This document shows positions 8,509 through 17,802 of a stretch of 38,113 nt of DNA, one piece after another. This DNA is from Mucilaginibacter sp. UBA4741. Lineage in GTDB: Bacteria > Bacteroidota > Bacteroidia > Sphingobacteriales > Sphingobacteriaceae. A program made the translations under genes and the position numbers. The first letter of the stretch is position 1, and each line of letters begins with the position of its first letter. The stretch is from NCBI GenBank assembly GCA_002403905.1, contig DHIR01000130.1, positions 1 to 38,113 of the forward strand. Direction: 5' to 3'. Below the pieces are notes generated by a model, which worked only from the letters and a program-made list of their open reading frames with translations, was not told where the DNA came from and did not search any database.

Positions 8509-8541
8509 AGATTTACGAAGTTTTAAAAACTTCGTAAATCT
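8509..8541. repeat. palindromic repeat, family B copy 2
   Basis: AGATTTACGAAGTTTT (8509-8524) is perfectly inverted at 8526-8541 around a single A. The core is shared with 7896-7927. It fills nearly the whole gap between the methyltransferase stop and the next start at 8548. Confidence 0.8.
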
Positions 8542-8547
8542 TAGCAA

Positions 8548-9213
8548 ATGCATATGAGTCCATTAGCTAAAAAACTACAGATGAAACCCGGCAAGCGCTG
8601 GTTAATTTTTAACGTGCCTGATAATTACCTGGCTACGCTTGAACCCCTGCCCGATGACGTTGAAATTGTATTTAAAGCCGAAGGCAGCTTTGACGGTGCC
8701 CAAATATTTGTAAAAGATACGGCAGAACTAACGTTGACCTTAAAATTGGTAATACCTGTATTAAAGCCCGATGCCGTATTTTGGGTGATCTATCCGAAGA
8801 AAAATAAAGGCATAAACACCGATCTTGAAATGATGAGCGGTTGGGACGTAACCAAGCCCTATGGCTTAAAACCGGTAGCATCCACAGCTATAAATGATAT
8901 TTGGACCAGCCTACGTTTCAGGGCAGAAGTTGAAGTCAAAATGTCTGCGGGACGTAATGACAATATCCGCAATAACGAGTTTGGCGAGTATATCGATGTC
9001 GACAACAAACAAATAAAACTCCCGCCCGAAATTGCCGACATGCTTGAAAAAGAAACCGCAGTAATGGACTTCTACCAAAGTCTATCCTACACCAATAAAA
9101 AAGAATATGTACTGTGGATATTAACCGCCAAGCAGGAAAAAACCCGTAGTGAGCGATTGGTGAAGATGGTTGAAAAATTGAACGCGAGGAAGAAGAATCC
9201 ATCGGAGAAATAA
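8548..9213 (+). CDS. DUF3052-like plus YdeI/OmdA-like domain protein
   Basis: This 221-residue cytoplasmic protein has two parts. Residues 5-125 resemble DUF3052: KLQMKPGKRWLIFNVP, then LKPDAVFWVIYPKK, and DIWTSLRFR where family members have the DETWSGLRF segment. Residues 150-215 resemble the OmdA/YdeI bacteriocin-protection domain: LPPEIADMLEKE, FYQSLSYTNKKEYVLWI and AKQEKTRSERLVKMVEKL. The latter family has been linked to stress and antimicrobial peptide resistance, but its biochemistry is unclear. The start could be ATG 8548 or ATG 8554. It ends exactly where a repeat element begins and converges on gltD. Confidence 0.8.
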   Translation: MHMSPLAKKLQMKPGKRWLIFNVPDNYLATLEPLPDDVEIVFKAEGSFDGAQIFVKDTAELTLTLKLVIPVLKPDAVFWVIYPKKNKGINTDLEMMSGWDVTKPYGLKPVASTAINDIWTSLRFRAEVEVKMSAGRNDNIRNNEFGEYIDVDNKQIKLPPEIADMLEKETAVMDFYQSLSYTNKKEYVLWILTAKQEKTRSERLVKMVEKLNARKKNPSEK

Positions 9214-9296
9214 GCCCCCTCTAAATCTCCCCCGGTAGGGGAGACTTTTAAACGGTTTATTAAAGCCCTACCTACCGGGGAGGGTTGGGTGGGGCT
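9213..9296. repeat. MITE-like G/C-rich inverted-repeat element, family A copy 1
   Basis: The element begins AGCCCC on the last base of the upstream stop codon and ends GGGGCT three bases before the gltD stop codon. Each arm contains a smaller palindrome around CCGGTAGG (for example CTCCCCCGGTAGGGGAG at 9227-9243). The middle is A/T-rich. A second copy lies in inverse orientation at 18784-18883. Between two convergent genes it could serve as a bidirectional terminator. Confidence 0.85.
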
Positions 9297-9299
9297 GAT

Positions 9300-10784
9300 T
9301 TACGAATCAAATACCTGGTCGAACTGGTTAACAGAATCCTTGCTCTCTAGTACAGAGTGGCCCATTAAAAACTCATCAACCTTGCGGGCGCATTCGCGGC
9401 CCTCTGATATTGCCCAAACAACCAATGATTGTCCGCGGCGCATATCGCCGGCTGCAAATACTTTGCTTACGTTGGTACGGTAAACACCTTCTTTAGCATT
9501 TACGTTTTTACGTGCATCCAGTTCAACACCCAGGCTTTTCAGCATACCCACATATTGAGGGTTTAAAAATCCCATTGCCAGGAATACACGTTGACAAGCT
9601 ATTTCACGCTCAGAGCTTTCCACTTCGTTAAACTTCATCGGGCGGCCCATAACGTCAACTTCCCAGCTAACATCGGTTACGCGTAAGGCACGTAAGTTAC
9701 CATCGGCATCGCCTAAAAATTCTTTGGTATTCACACCCCAATAGCGGTCAACACCTTCCTCGTGCGAGCTGGTGATCTTTAGCACCATTGGATAAGTTGG
9801 CCATGGCATGTGCGCTGTACGTTTCTCTGGTGGTTGAAACATCACCTCAAACTGTTTAATAGAGCTTGCACCCTGGCGGTTTGATGTACCTACGCAGTCA
9901 GAGCCGGTATCGCCACCACCAATTACTACTACATCTTTACCTGTTGCTAAAATATCTTCGTCTGTAAATTTAGAGTTACCTACACGTTTGTTTTGTTGCT
10001 TCAAAAAGTCCATCGCAAAATGGACACCTTTTAGCTCACGGCCCGGGATAGGCAGATCGCGTGGAATGGTAGATCCACCGGTTAAAACTACCGCGTCATT
10101 AGTACGCACCAGTTCATCAGCAGCAATATCTTTACCTATTTCGGTATTGGTTTTAAATATAACACCGTCTTTCTCCATCACTTCCATACGGCGGTCAATG
10201 ATCCATTTTTCCATTTTGAAATCGGGGATACCGTAGCGTAATAAGCCGCCAATTTTATCATCGCGCTCATATAAAGTAACTTCGTGGCCGGCTTTGCTTA
10301 ATTGCGCGGCGGCAGCTAATCCAGCAGGACCAGAACCAACAACAGCAATTTTTTTACCGGTTTTAGCTAACGGGGCAACAGGTTTAACCAGGTTTTTCTG
10401 GTAAGCTATTTCAATAATATGTTTTTCAATCTCTTCGATGGCTACCGGCGGGCGGTGGATACCCAATACGCAGGCAGACTCGCAAGGAGCCGGGCAAATG
10501 CGGCCCGTAAACTCAGGGAAATTATTGGTTGATGCTAAGATCTGGTAAGCTTCTTCCCATTTCTGGTGATATACCGCGTCATTAAATTCAGGGATGATAT
10601 TACCCAGCGGGCAACCCGAATGGCAAAAAGGTATACCACAATCCATACAACGTGCAGATTGCTTGTTTAACTCCTCGTCTGAATATAAACTTTCAAATTC
10701 GTTATAGTTTTTTACACGTTCGGCAGGCGACAATTTATCAGGCATCTTCCTGTCATATTCCTGAAATCCTGTTATTTTTCCCAT
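9300..10784 (-). CDS. gltD: glutamate synthase (NADPH) small subunit
   Basis: This 494-residue subunit passes electrons from NADPH through FAD and iron-sulfur clusters to the large subunit. N-terminal cluster cysteines are Cys46, Cys49, Cys54 and Cys58 (CMDCGIPFCHSGC) and Cys97, Cys101 and Cys105 (CPAPCESAC). The FAD site GSGPAGLAAAAQL lies near 151. The NADPH site VVIGGGDTGSDC lies near 285. The C-terminal FAD motif (VFAAGDMRRGQSLVVWA) is present. Length is normal. It starts 5 bases after gltB stops, so the two are one transcript making the alpha-beta GOGAT for ammonia assimilation. Confidence 0.97.
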   Translation of the reverse strand: MGKITGFQEYDRKMPDKLSPAERVKNYNEFESLYSDEELNKQSARCMDCGIPFCHSGCPLGNIIPEFNDAVYHQKWEEAYQILASTNNFPEFTGRICPAPCESACVLGIHRPPVAIEEIEKHIIEIAYQKNLVKPVAPLAKTGKKIAVVGSGPAGLAAAAQLSKAGHEVTLYERDDKIGGLLRYGIPDFKMEKWIIDRRMEVMEKDGVIFKTNTEIGKDIAADELVRTNDAVVLTGGSTIPRDLPIPGRELKGVHFAMDFLKQQNKRVGNSKFTDEDILATGKDVVVIGGGDTGSDCVGTSNRQGASSIKQFEVMFQPPEKRTAHMPWPTYPMVLKITSSHEEGVDRYWGVNTKEFLGDADGNLRALRVTDVSWEVDVMGRPMKFNEVESSEREIACQRVFLAMGFLNPQYVGMLKSLGVELDARKNVNAKEGVYRTNVSKVFAAGDMRRGQSLVVWAISEGRECARKVDEFLMGHSVLESKDSVNQFDQVFDS

Positions 10785-10789
10785 CTAAA

Positions 10790-13700
10790 TTATTTGCTGA
10801 TAGTTTGATATTCTAATCTCTCAATTACTTTTTTGTACTCTTTAGGATAAACCTTTACAAAATCTGTAGAAGCCTTATTCCAGTTCTTGATAATGCTTTG
10901 GGCCAGCTTGCTGCCGGTCAGGCTTACATGTTTACGCAGCAAGGTTAAGATCTGCTCTTCATCTTTAACAGATAACGGATCCAGATCAACCATTTCCGTG
11001 TTACAGTTTTCAGCAAAGCTATTGTCAGGATTATAAACCCATGCAATACCACCACTCATACCTGCTGCAAAGTTGCGGCCTGTTTTACCTAATATTAAAG
11101 CATAACCACCGGTCATGTACTCGCAACCGTGGTCGCCAATACCTTCAACAACTGTTGTAGCGCCCGAGTTACGTACGGCAAAACGTTCGCCTGCCATACC
11201 GCCAATAAACGCCTCGCCGGCTGTAGCGCCATATAAGGCAACGTTACCGATGATGATATTATCCTGGGCCGAATAAGTTGCATCAGGCGATGAATAAACC
11301 GCCAGTTGCGCGCCCGATAAACCTTTACCTACATAATCATTAGCCTCACCTTCTAACTCAAAAGATACACCCTTAGTTGCAAAAGCGCCGAAACTTTGTC
11401 CGGCAGAGCCTTTGAATTTATAGTTGATAGTATTATCAGGTAATCCGGCAGAGCCATATATTTTTGATATTTCGTTTGATAACAAAGCACCTATTGTACG
11501 GTCTGTATTCTTTACATCATAGGTACCAAATACCGGTGTTTTATCGGCCAATGCAGGTTTTGCATCTTCCCATAATTTCCAGTCGATGATCTCGGCCATG
11601 CCATGATCTTGCGATTCGCTGTTATAAAGCGTAACATCTTTTGGATTATTTACCGGGTGCAATATGCTTGAAAGATCAACTTTCTTAGCTTTCCAATTTT
11701 TAATACCATCTTTAACTTTCAGGAACTGAACGCGGCCAACCATTTCGTTAATGGTACGGAAACCTAGTTCGGCCATAATCTCGCGCAACTCCTCGGTCAT
11801 AAACTTGAATAAGTTTACAACGTGCTCCGGCTTGCCCGAGAATAGTTTTCTTAATTCAGGATCTTGTGTAGCAACACCAACCGGGCAGGTATTTAGGTGA
11901 CACTTACGCATCATGATACAGCCGCCGGCAACTAATGCCGCAGTTGCAACACCCCACTCCTCTGCACCCATTAACGCTGCAATAGCTAAATCGCGACCTG
12001 TTTTTAACTGGCCATCTGTTTGCAATACCACACGGCTGCGCAGTTTGTTACGTACCAGGGTTTGGTGTGCTTCGGCTAAACCAAGTTCCCAAGGTAAACC
12101 CGCATGTTTTACAGAGCTTATTGGCGATGCGCCTGTACCACCATCATATCCGGCTATCAGGATAACATCAGCATGCGCTTTAGCAACACCTGCAGCAATA
12201 GTACCTACACCTGCTTTTGATACCAGCTTAACGTTGATACGTGCGGCGCGGTTAGCATTTTTAAGGTCGAATATTAATTGAGCTAAATCCTCAATAGAAT
12301 AAATATCATGGTGCGGTGGCGGCGATATTAAACCAACGCCCGGAGTTGAGTGACGGGTTTTTGCTATCCAGTCGTCAACCTTGTGGCCCGGTAACTGTCC
12401 GCCTTCGCCCGGTTTTGCACCTTGCGCCATTTTTATTTGTAACTCGTCAGCATTGGTCAAATAGTTTGAAGTAACCCCAAACCTGCCCGATGCAACTTGT
12501 TTTATAGCCGAACGCATTGAATCGCCGTTAGGCAATAATTTATAACGCATTTCGTCCTCACCGCCTTCGCCGGTATTGCTTTTGCCGCCAATACGGTTCA
12601 TGGCAATAGCCATGGTGCTATGCGCCTCGTGCGATATGGAGCCGAATGACATGGCACCCGTAGCAAAACGTTTCAAAATATTTTCTGCCGGTTCAACCTC
12701 ATCAATAGATATCGCTTCGCGGTGATGAGCAAAATCAAGCAGGCCACGTATGGTATAATGTTTCTCGCTTTGCTCATTAATAGCCTTAGCGTAGTTTTTA
12801 TAAACGTTATAATCGTTGCTGCGGGTAGCGTGTTGCAATAAGTGAACGGTAGTTGGGTTAAACAAATGCTCTTCACCACGGCGTTTCCATTGATAAATAC
12901 CACCTTCAGGCAATAAACGGCTCTCGTTTTTAGCCCCAAAGCCTATACGGTGTTTACAAAGTGATTCACGCGCAATTTCGTCAAGCCCTAAACCACCGAT
13001 ACGTGTAACCGCACCGCAGAAATATTTATTAACTACATCCTTATTTAAACCTAATATCTCGAATACCTGTGAACCATGGTATGATTGCAGGGTCGATATT
13101 CCCATTTTAGAGAATATCTTCATCAAGCCATCATTAATAGATTTTACATAATTCTTTAAAAGGTATTTAACATCCAGGCTGGTATCTAAAGCACCACTTT
13201 CTTTTAAGTTCTCAATAGTCGCTTGTGCCAGATACGGGTTAATAGCAGTTGCACCAAATGCCAGTAAGCAAGCAAAATGGTGTACTTCCCAAACGTCACC
13301 GGTTTCAACAACGATACCTACCGCGCCACGTAATCCTTTTTTGATCAGATGGTGATGTACGGCTGATACCGCTAATAAAGAAGGTATAGGCGCGTGCTCA
13401 GAGTCGACCGCGCGATCTGATAGGATTAATACTTCAAATCCATCGGCAACTGCATCCTCCGCGTAGCGGCAAACCCTTTCAATACCTTTTTGTAATGAAC
13501 CCGGCAGGCCATCAGCATTAAAATAAGTTTGTAGCGTTTTAGCATGGAACATGCCGGTATCAATACTGCGCAGTTTTTCTAACTGGTGGTTTTTTAATAT
13601 CGGGTGTTTAAGGGTTACGCAATGGCAATGCATTTTATCCTCGTCCAGTAAATTACCGTTGTTACCTATAAAGGTGGCAAGGCTCATTACCAAACGTTCA

Positions 13701-15313
13701 CGTATCGGGTCGATAGGCGGGTTAGTTACCTGCGCAAAAAACTGTTTAAAGTAACTTGATAAATGCTGTGGTTTATCAGATAAAATAGCCAAAGGCACAT
13801 CAGTACCCATTGAGCCGATAGGTTCTTTACCATCAAGTGCCATTGGCTTAATAATGGTATCAATATCCTCGCGGCTATAGCCAAATACCTGTTGATAACG
13901 GAAAACAGAATCGGCACTCAGGTTAGCAAAAGCTAAACGCGGCTCGCTCAGGTCCTCAAGTTTTATCTTATAATTCTCTAACCAACGGCCATAAGGCTGG
14001 CGCGAGGCAATTTGTTGTTTAATTTCTTCATCGGTAATGATAACACCTTGCTCGGTATCTATCAAAAACATTTTACCGGGTTGTAAACGGCCTTTGCGTA
14101 AAACTGTTTTTTCGTCAATTTTTAGTACGCCAGTTTCAGACGCGGCAATAACACGACCATCATTAGTAATGGTATAGCGTAATGGGCGCAGTCCGTTACG
14201 GTCAAGCACCGCTCCTACCAGTTTACCATCGGTAAAGCTAATAGCTGCCGGGCCGTCCCATGGCTCCATTAATGTAGCATGAAACTCGTAGAACGCCTTT
14301 TTAATGGGATCCATTTGCTCGTTGCCGTCCCATGCTTCAGGTATCAGCATCATCATTACATGTGGTAATGAGCGGCCGGTATGTTGTAGTATCTCTATAA
14401 TATTATCTAAGCAAGCAGAATCCGATTGGTTATTATCAACCACCGGCAATAACATTTCCATCTCCTCATTAGTAAAATAAGATGACGCGTATGATTTTAA
14501 GCCCGAATAGAACCAGTTTAAGTTACCGGTTAAAGTATTGATCTCACCATTATGCGCAATCATGCGGAACGGCTGGGCCAGTTTCCATGACGGGAATGTA
14601 TTGGTTGAGAAACGAGAGTGAATAACCGCCAAACCTGATGCCATACGCGGATCGGTTAGATCTGGATAATATTGGCGCAATTGATAAGTGGTTAACTGCC
14701 CTTTGTAAATAATGGTACGACATGATAAAGACGGGAAATAAAAATCGCCCCTTGCACCCGGAATGGTTTCGGTAACGGTTTTATTAATATATCTTCTTAA
14801 TACATATAGTTTACGCTCAAAATCTTCATCTGTAGTAATATGGTGCGGCCTTGAGATAAACACTTGCTCAATATCCGGCTCGGCACTGCGGGCAGTTTCG
14901 CCAATTACTGATGAGTTTACGGTTAATTTACGATAGCCTAATTTATGCAAGCCTAATTTTTCGATAGCATTGTCAATTACCATGCGGCAGGCTTTTTTAA
15001 GCGGAGAATCTTTTGGGAAAAATATCATACCTACACCATACTCGCCCGGTTCAGGCAGGCTGATCTCCAGGTAAGAGCATTCTTCCATAAAAAATTCATG
15101 GGGTAATTGTATCAATATACCCGCGCCATCACCAGAGTCGGGATCGCATCCGCAAGCTCCGCGGTGTTCCATATTCTCTAACATGGTAAGCGCGTCATCA
15201 ATTATCTGGTTAGATTTATGACCATTAATATTGGTTATAAATCCTGTTCCGCAAGAGTCGTGTTCAAATTCTGGCCTGTAAAGACCCTGTTCTATGCTGT
15301 CGTTCTGATCCAT
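10790..15313 (-). CDS. gltB: glutamate synthase large subunit
   Basis: About 1507 residues from the preferred ATG. The enzyme hydrolyses glutamine, channels ammonia and reductively aminates 2-oxoglutarate to glutamate. The class II glutamine amidotransferase domain begins at Cys21 (HDSCGTGF), the nucleophile exposed after removal of a short propeptide. The central and FMN-binding domains follow, with GGKSNTGEGGED and a 3Fe-4S cluster segment (GGCIMMRKCHLNTCPVG). The C-terminal GXGXG beta-helix region contains GDHGCEYMTGG and GGIAWVYNPD. A GTG at 15349 would add 12 residues but is less convincing. It is the first gene of gltB-gltD. Confidence 0.96.
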   Translation of the reverse strand: MDQNDSIEQGLYRPEFEHDSCGTGFITNINGHKSNQIIDDALTMLENMEHRGACGCDPDSGDGAGILIQLPHEFFMEECSYLEISLPEPGEYGVGMIFFPKDSPLKKACRMVIDNAIEKLGLHKLGYRKLTVNSSVIGETARSAEPDIEQVFISRPHHITTDEDFERKLYVLRRYINKTVTETIPGARGDFYFPSLSCRTIIYKGQLTTYQLRQYYPDLTDPRMASGLAVIHSRFSTNTFPSWKLAQPFRMIAHNGEINTLTGNLNWFYSGLKSYASSYFTNEEMEMLLPVVDNNQSDSACLDNIIEILQHTGRSLPHVMMMLIPEAWDGNEQMDPIKKAFYEFHATLMEPWDGPAAISFTDGKLVGAVLDRNGLRPLRYTITNDGRVIAASETGVLKIDEKTVLRKGRLQPGKMFLIDTEQGVIITDEEIKQQIASRQPYGRWLENYKIKLEDLSEPRLAFANLSADSVFRYQQVFGYSREDIDTIIKPMALDGKEPIGSMGTDVPLAILSDKPQHLSSYFKQFFAQVTNPPIDPIRERLVMSLATFIGNNGNLLDEDKMHCHCVTLKHPILKNHQLEKLRSIDTGMFHAKTLQTYFNADGLPGSLQKGIERVCRYAEDAVADGFEVLILSDRAVDSEHAPIPSLLAVSAVHHHLIKKGLRGAVGIVVETGDVWEVHHFACLLAFGATAINPYLAQATIENLKESGALDTSLDVKYLLKNYVKSINDGLMKIFSKMGISTLQSYHGSQVFEILGLNKDVVNKYFCGAVTRIGGLGLDEIARESLCKHRIGFGAKNESRLLPEGGIYQWKRRGEEHLFNPTTVHLLQHATRSNDYNVYKNYAKAINEQSEKHYTIRGLLDFAHHREAISIDEVEPAENILKRFATGAMSFGSISHEAHSTMAIAMNRIGGKSNTGEGGEDEMRYKLLPNGDSMRSAIKQVASGRFGVTSNYLTNADELQIKMAQGAKPGEGGQLPGHKVDDWIAKTRHSTPGVGLISPPPHHDIYSIEDLAQLIFDLKNANRAARINVKLVSKAGVGTIAAGVAKAHADVILIAGYDGGTGASPISSVKHAGLPWELGLAEAHQTLVRNKLRSRVVLQTDGQLKTGRDLAIAALMGAEEWGVATAALVAGGCIMMRKCHLNTCPVGVATQDPELRKLFSGKPEHVVNLFKFMTEELREIMAELGFRTINEMVGRVQFLKVKDGIKNWKAKKVDLSSILHPVNNPKDVTLYNSESQDHGMAEIIDWKLWEDAKPALADKTPVFGTYDVKNTDRTIGALLSNEISKIYGSAGLPDNTINYKFKGSAGQSFGAFATKGVSFELEGEANDYVGKGLSGAQLAVYSSPDATYSAQDNIIIGNVALYGATAGEAFIGGMAGERFAVRNSGATTVVEGIGDHGCEYMTGGYALILGKTGRNFAAGMSGGIAWVYNPDNSFAENCNTEMVDLDPLSVKDEEQILTLLRKHVSLTGSKLAQSIIKNWNKASTDFVKVYPKEYKKVIERLEYQTISK

Positions 15314-15705
15314 CACTGTACAAACGGGTTTATAAGTGTTCGTAAGCACGAAAATACAGAAATCAAAGCATTTTTGCGATATAAATATTAATTTTTGGAA
15401 TTATATTAAAAAGTTACATAAAATAGCTATATTAATTTCGAGTTTAATAAAATTTATGCAATTTGGATTAAATTATAATAAATAATATGATCTGCATTAT
15501 ATGCAACCGCAATACGCATATTTATTGATTTAGCAAACAAAATTGCGTTTTATTTAAAATTTATTAGCGAAATGTAATTAGGTTTTGGGTAAACTTTACC
15601 TTATTTAATTTTTTCTTGTAGATGTTTTAGGGTTTATGATTGGCAATCAGCCATAGTAAACACATTAAAAATGGATTTAGTAATTTAGCCGAAATTTTAT
15701 AATTA
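15314..15705. other. divergent intergenic region, gltB and GmhB-type phosphatase
   Basis: These roughly 390 A/T-rich bases separate divergent genes and should carry both promoters. I found no full TAnnTTTG box on either strand. The one ordered element is a small perfect inverted repeat, GGTAAA-C-TTTACC, at 15588-15600, possibly an operator. No RNA gene, leader peptide or repeat element was recognised. Confidence 0.4.
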
Positions 15706-16197
15706 ATGTCTGCAAAAAATAAAGCTGTTTTTTTAGATCGCGATGGTGTGTTGAACCGTGAAATGGGCGATTATGTACGCCGGGTAGAAGATTTCCATAT
15801 CCTTGATAACTTTGATGCCTTAAAAACTTTACAAGATAAAGGTTACTTACTTTTAGTTGCTACCAACCAGGGCGGGTTAGCCAAAGGCTGGTACACCGAA
15901 GAAGAATTAGCCAAGATGCATAAAAAACTAAAGGACACTTACCACGATCACGGTGTTGAACTTACAGACTTTTTTTACTGCCCGCACCACCCCGACTATA
16001 CCGGCGATTGCGATTGTCGCAAACCAAAACCGGGATTACTTATACAAGGCATAGAGAAATACAACCTCGACCCATCCAAATCCTATTTTATAGGTGATAG
16101 GGAACGCGATGTGGAAGCAGGCAGCGCTGCAGGTGTAAAAGGCATATTAATTGATAGTGACCAACCGATAAGTACGGTGTTGGATTTGATAGCTTAA
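15706..16197 (+). CDS. gmhB: HAD-IIIA phosphatase, GmhB type
   Basis: This 163-residue phosphatase has the HAD nucleophile motif FLDRDGVLN (Asp11, Asp13), motif II ATNQGG (Thr53), the Lys of CRKPKPG and motif IV GDRERD. The Zn-binding loop typical of D-glycero-D-manno-heptose-1,7-bisphosphate 7-phosphatase is intact: Cys92, His94, Cys102 and Cys104 (CPHHPDYTGDCDC). GmhB enzymes work in LPS heptose synthesis. The same fold also provides histidinol-phosphate phosphatase, and the his operon lies 1.7 kb downstream, so that activity is a possible alternative. It is followed after 6 bases by a membrane protein gene. Confidence 0.85.
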   Translation: MSAKNKAVFLDRDGVLNREMGDYVRRVEDFHILDNFDALKTLQDKGYLLLVATNQGGLAKGWYTEEELAKMHKKLKDTYHDHGVELTDFFYCPHHPDYTGDCDCRKPKPGLLIQGIEKYNLDPSKSYFIGDRERDVEAGSAAGVKGILIDSDQPISTVLDLIA

Positions 16198-16203
16198 AAA
16201 ATT

Positions 16204-17712
16204 ATGCAGGCATCACGCTACCTTAAACATATTGACACATTAATAGCAACCATTATTGGCTTTTTTGCTATCCACATGTTTACCAGTTATAGTGGTGTTG
16301 GTATCTCTCCGGATTCTATCATGTATGCCAGTACGGCTACTAACATCCAGGCGCATTTTTCGCTGATGACGTTTAATGGTACACCGCTGGTTTTCTTCCC
16401 GGTGTTTTACCCGTTCTTTTTAGCGGTCATACAGTTCATAACACGGGTTGATCCAATTACAGCCGGATCTGTTATTAATTCTTGCCTGTTTGCATCGGCA
16501 ATATTTGTTACCGGTTGGATGATGGAACGGTTTATTACGCACGCCAGAATTTACAAATGGCTTATCTTCATCGCTATTATATTAAGTCCTGCACTGCTGG
16601 AGATCTACAGCTTTTTATGGTCAGAGACCTTATTTATACTCGAGGTAATGTTATTTATTATGGCTTATCACCATTATCTGCGGCTGCACTCTAATTTATC
16701 ATTGGCAATTGTGGTAGTAATAGCTGCTATAGCTTGCATTACACGCTATGCCGGTATTACTTTAATTGGTACAGCCGGGTTACTGATGTTATTAGATGAT
16801 CACCTTACTATCCGCAAAAAAATAATACATATTCTAATATTAAGCTTCGGTTCAGTTTCGCTGCTGGTTGGTAATCTTATCCTTAATAGCTTCAACACCG
16901 GTTTAAGTACTGGTACCCGCTTACCATCTATAACACCATTCAGCAAAAATTTATATTATGCCGGCACGGTGTTTTGCGATTGGGCCAGCTTTAGCGAAAG
17001 CGCCGACAAATATGCAATGGCTGTAGCCGCAATTATTTTGCTCTCACTCATAGCCATTTTGGGCTGGAAAGCCTTAAAAGGCCGAATTAACAGCTATGAG
17101 AACGTGGTGATCGCATTCGCGGTAGTGTATGGGTTGTTCATTATATTATTAGCTACCTTCTCCCGATTCGAACGGATCAATAGCCGATTGTTATCGCCCA
17201 TGTTTATTCCATTATTAATAGCTTGCACCAGTTGGATACCCGATGTGCTGTTGATGATAAAAAACAAGTCGAAATACGTGTTAGCCGGCATTACCATAAT
17301 ACTGATGCTGGCTCTTGATTATGCTACCTTACAAGTAGACCTGCAACGGTATGATGATGAAATGGACTACGGCGTACCCGGATATTCTGACGATAGTTGG
17401 AACACATCGCCGTTTGTAGCATTTTTACGAACGCATAAAAGCATTTTTAAACCAGGCGTACCTATTTATACAGATGCCGATGAAGCGGTTTATTTATTTA
17501 CCGGTATGACATCTAAGATCGTACCCCACCGGTACTTTAAAAAGGATGTAGAAAAGTTTTTCGCGGTAAAGCATTATTATTATATATGGTTTAAAACGCT
17601 TGATAATTCAGAACTAATTAATATCAACGACATTAAAAAGGTGCATAAACTAAATGAGCTTTATGATTTAAAGGATGGGGCGATATACGAATATACGGGT
17701 GAGAATAAGTAA
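16204..17712 (+). CDS. multi-pass membrane protein, GT-C glycosyltransferase-like
   Basis: This 502-residue protein has about ten hydrophobic helices spread over residues 10-385 and a soluble C-terminal part of about 120 residues. The first external loop has SPDSIMYAS, where GT-C enzymes (PMT/ArnT type) carry an acidic catalytic residue. Aromatic-rich loops and a periplasmic C-terminal domain fit that architecture. The donor would be a polyprenyl-linked sugar, but this is inference from topology. It sits 6 bases after the GmhB-type gene, so it is probably co-transcribed and envelope-related. A weak hairpin follows. Confidence 0.6.
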   Translation: MQASRYLKHIDTLIATIIGFFAIHMFTSYSGVGISPDSIMYASTATNIQAHFSLMTFNGTPLVFFPVFYPFFLAVIQFITRVDPITAGSVINSCLFASAIFVTGWMMERFITHARIYKWLIFIAIILSPALLEIYSFLWSETLFILEVMLFIMAYHHYLRLHSNLSLAIVVVIAAIACITRYAGITLIGTAGLLMLLDDHLTIRKKIIHILILSFGSVSLLVGNLILNSFNTGLSTGTRLPSITPFSKNLYYAGTVFCDWASFSESADKYAMAVAAIILLSLIAILGWKALKGRINSYENVVIAFAVVYGLFIILLATFSRFERINSRLLSPMFIPLLIACTSWIPDVLLMIKNKSKYVLAGITIILMLALDYATLQVDLQRYDDEMDYGVPGYSDDSWNTSPFVAFLRTHKSIFKPGVPIYTDADEAVYLFTGMTSKIVPHRYFKKDVEKFFAVKHYYYIWFKTLDNSELININDIKKVHKLNELYDLKDGAIYEYTGENK

Positions 17713-17749
17713 ATAAATAGTCTACCTTTTTACTATTTATTTTGTTTTT
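17711..17749 (+). terminator. A/T-rich hairpin terminator before the his promoter
   Basis: A perfect 11-bp stem, AAATAAATAGT (17711-17721) and ACTATTTATTT (17732-17742), is followed by TTGTTTTT. It starts in the stop codon of the membrane protein gene. Its end overlaps the putative -33 element of the his promoter. Confidence 0.6.
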
Positions 17750-17770
17750 AAAAACAACTGCCTATATTTG
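17741..17770 (+). promoter_or_regulatory. his operon promoter, -33 TTTG and -7 TATATTTG
   Basis: TATATTTG at 17763-17770 matches TAnnTTTG exactly, and a TTTG lies at 17741-17744, 18 bases upstream, close to usual Bacteroidota spacing. Transcription would start near 17777, about 26 bases before the leader peptide ATG. Confidence 0.7.
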
Positions 17771-17802
17771 CAGCGCTTATCTATAGTTTTACTATATAAA
17801 AA

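Noticed and set aside
12673..12939. 88-codon minus-strand frame inside gltB
   Set aside because: A shifted-frame shadow of gltB on the same strand, with no separate start signals or family match.
15314..15705. A riboswitch or leader peptide before gltB or the GmhB-type gene
   Set aside because: No residue-rich short frame, conserved stem or terminator was visible on either strand.
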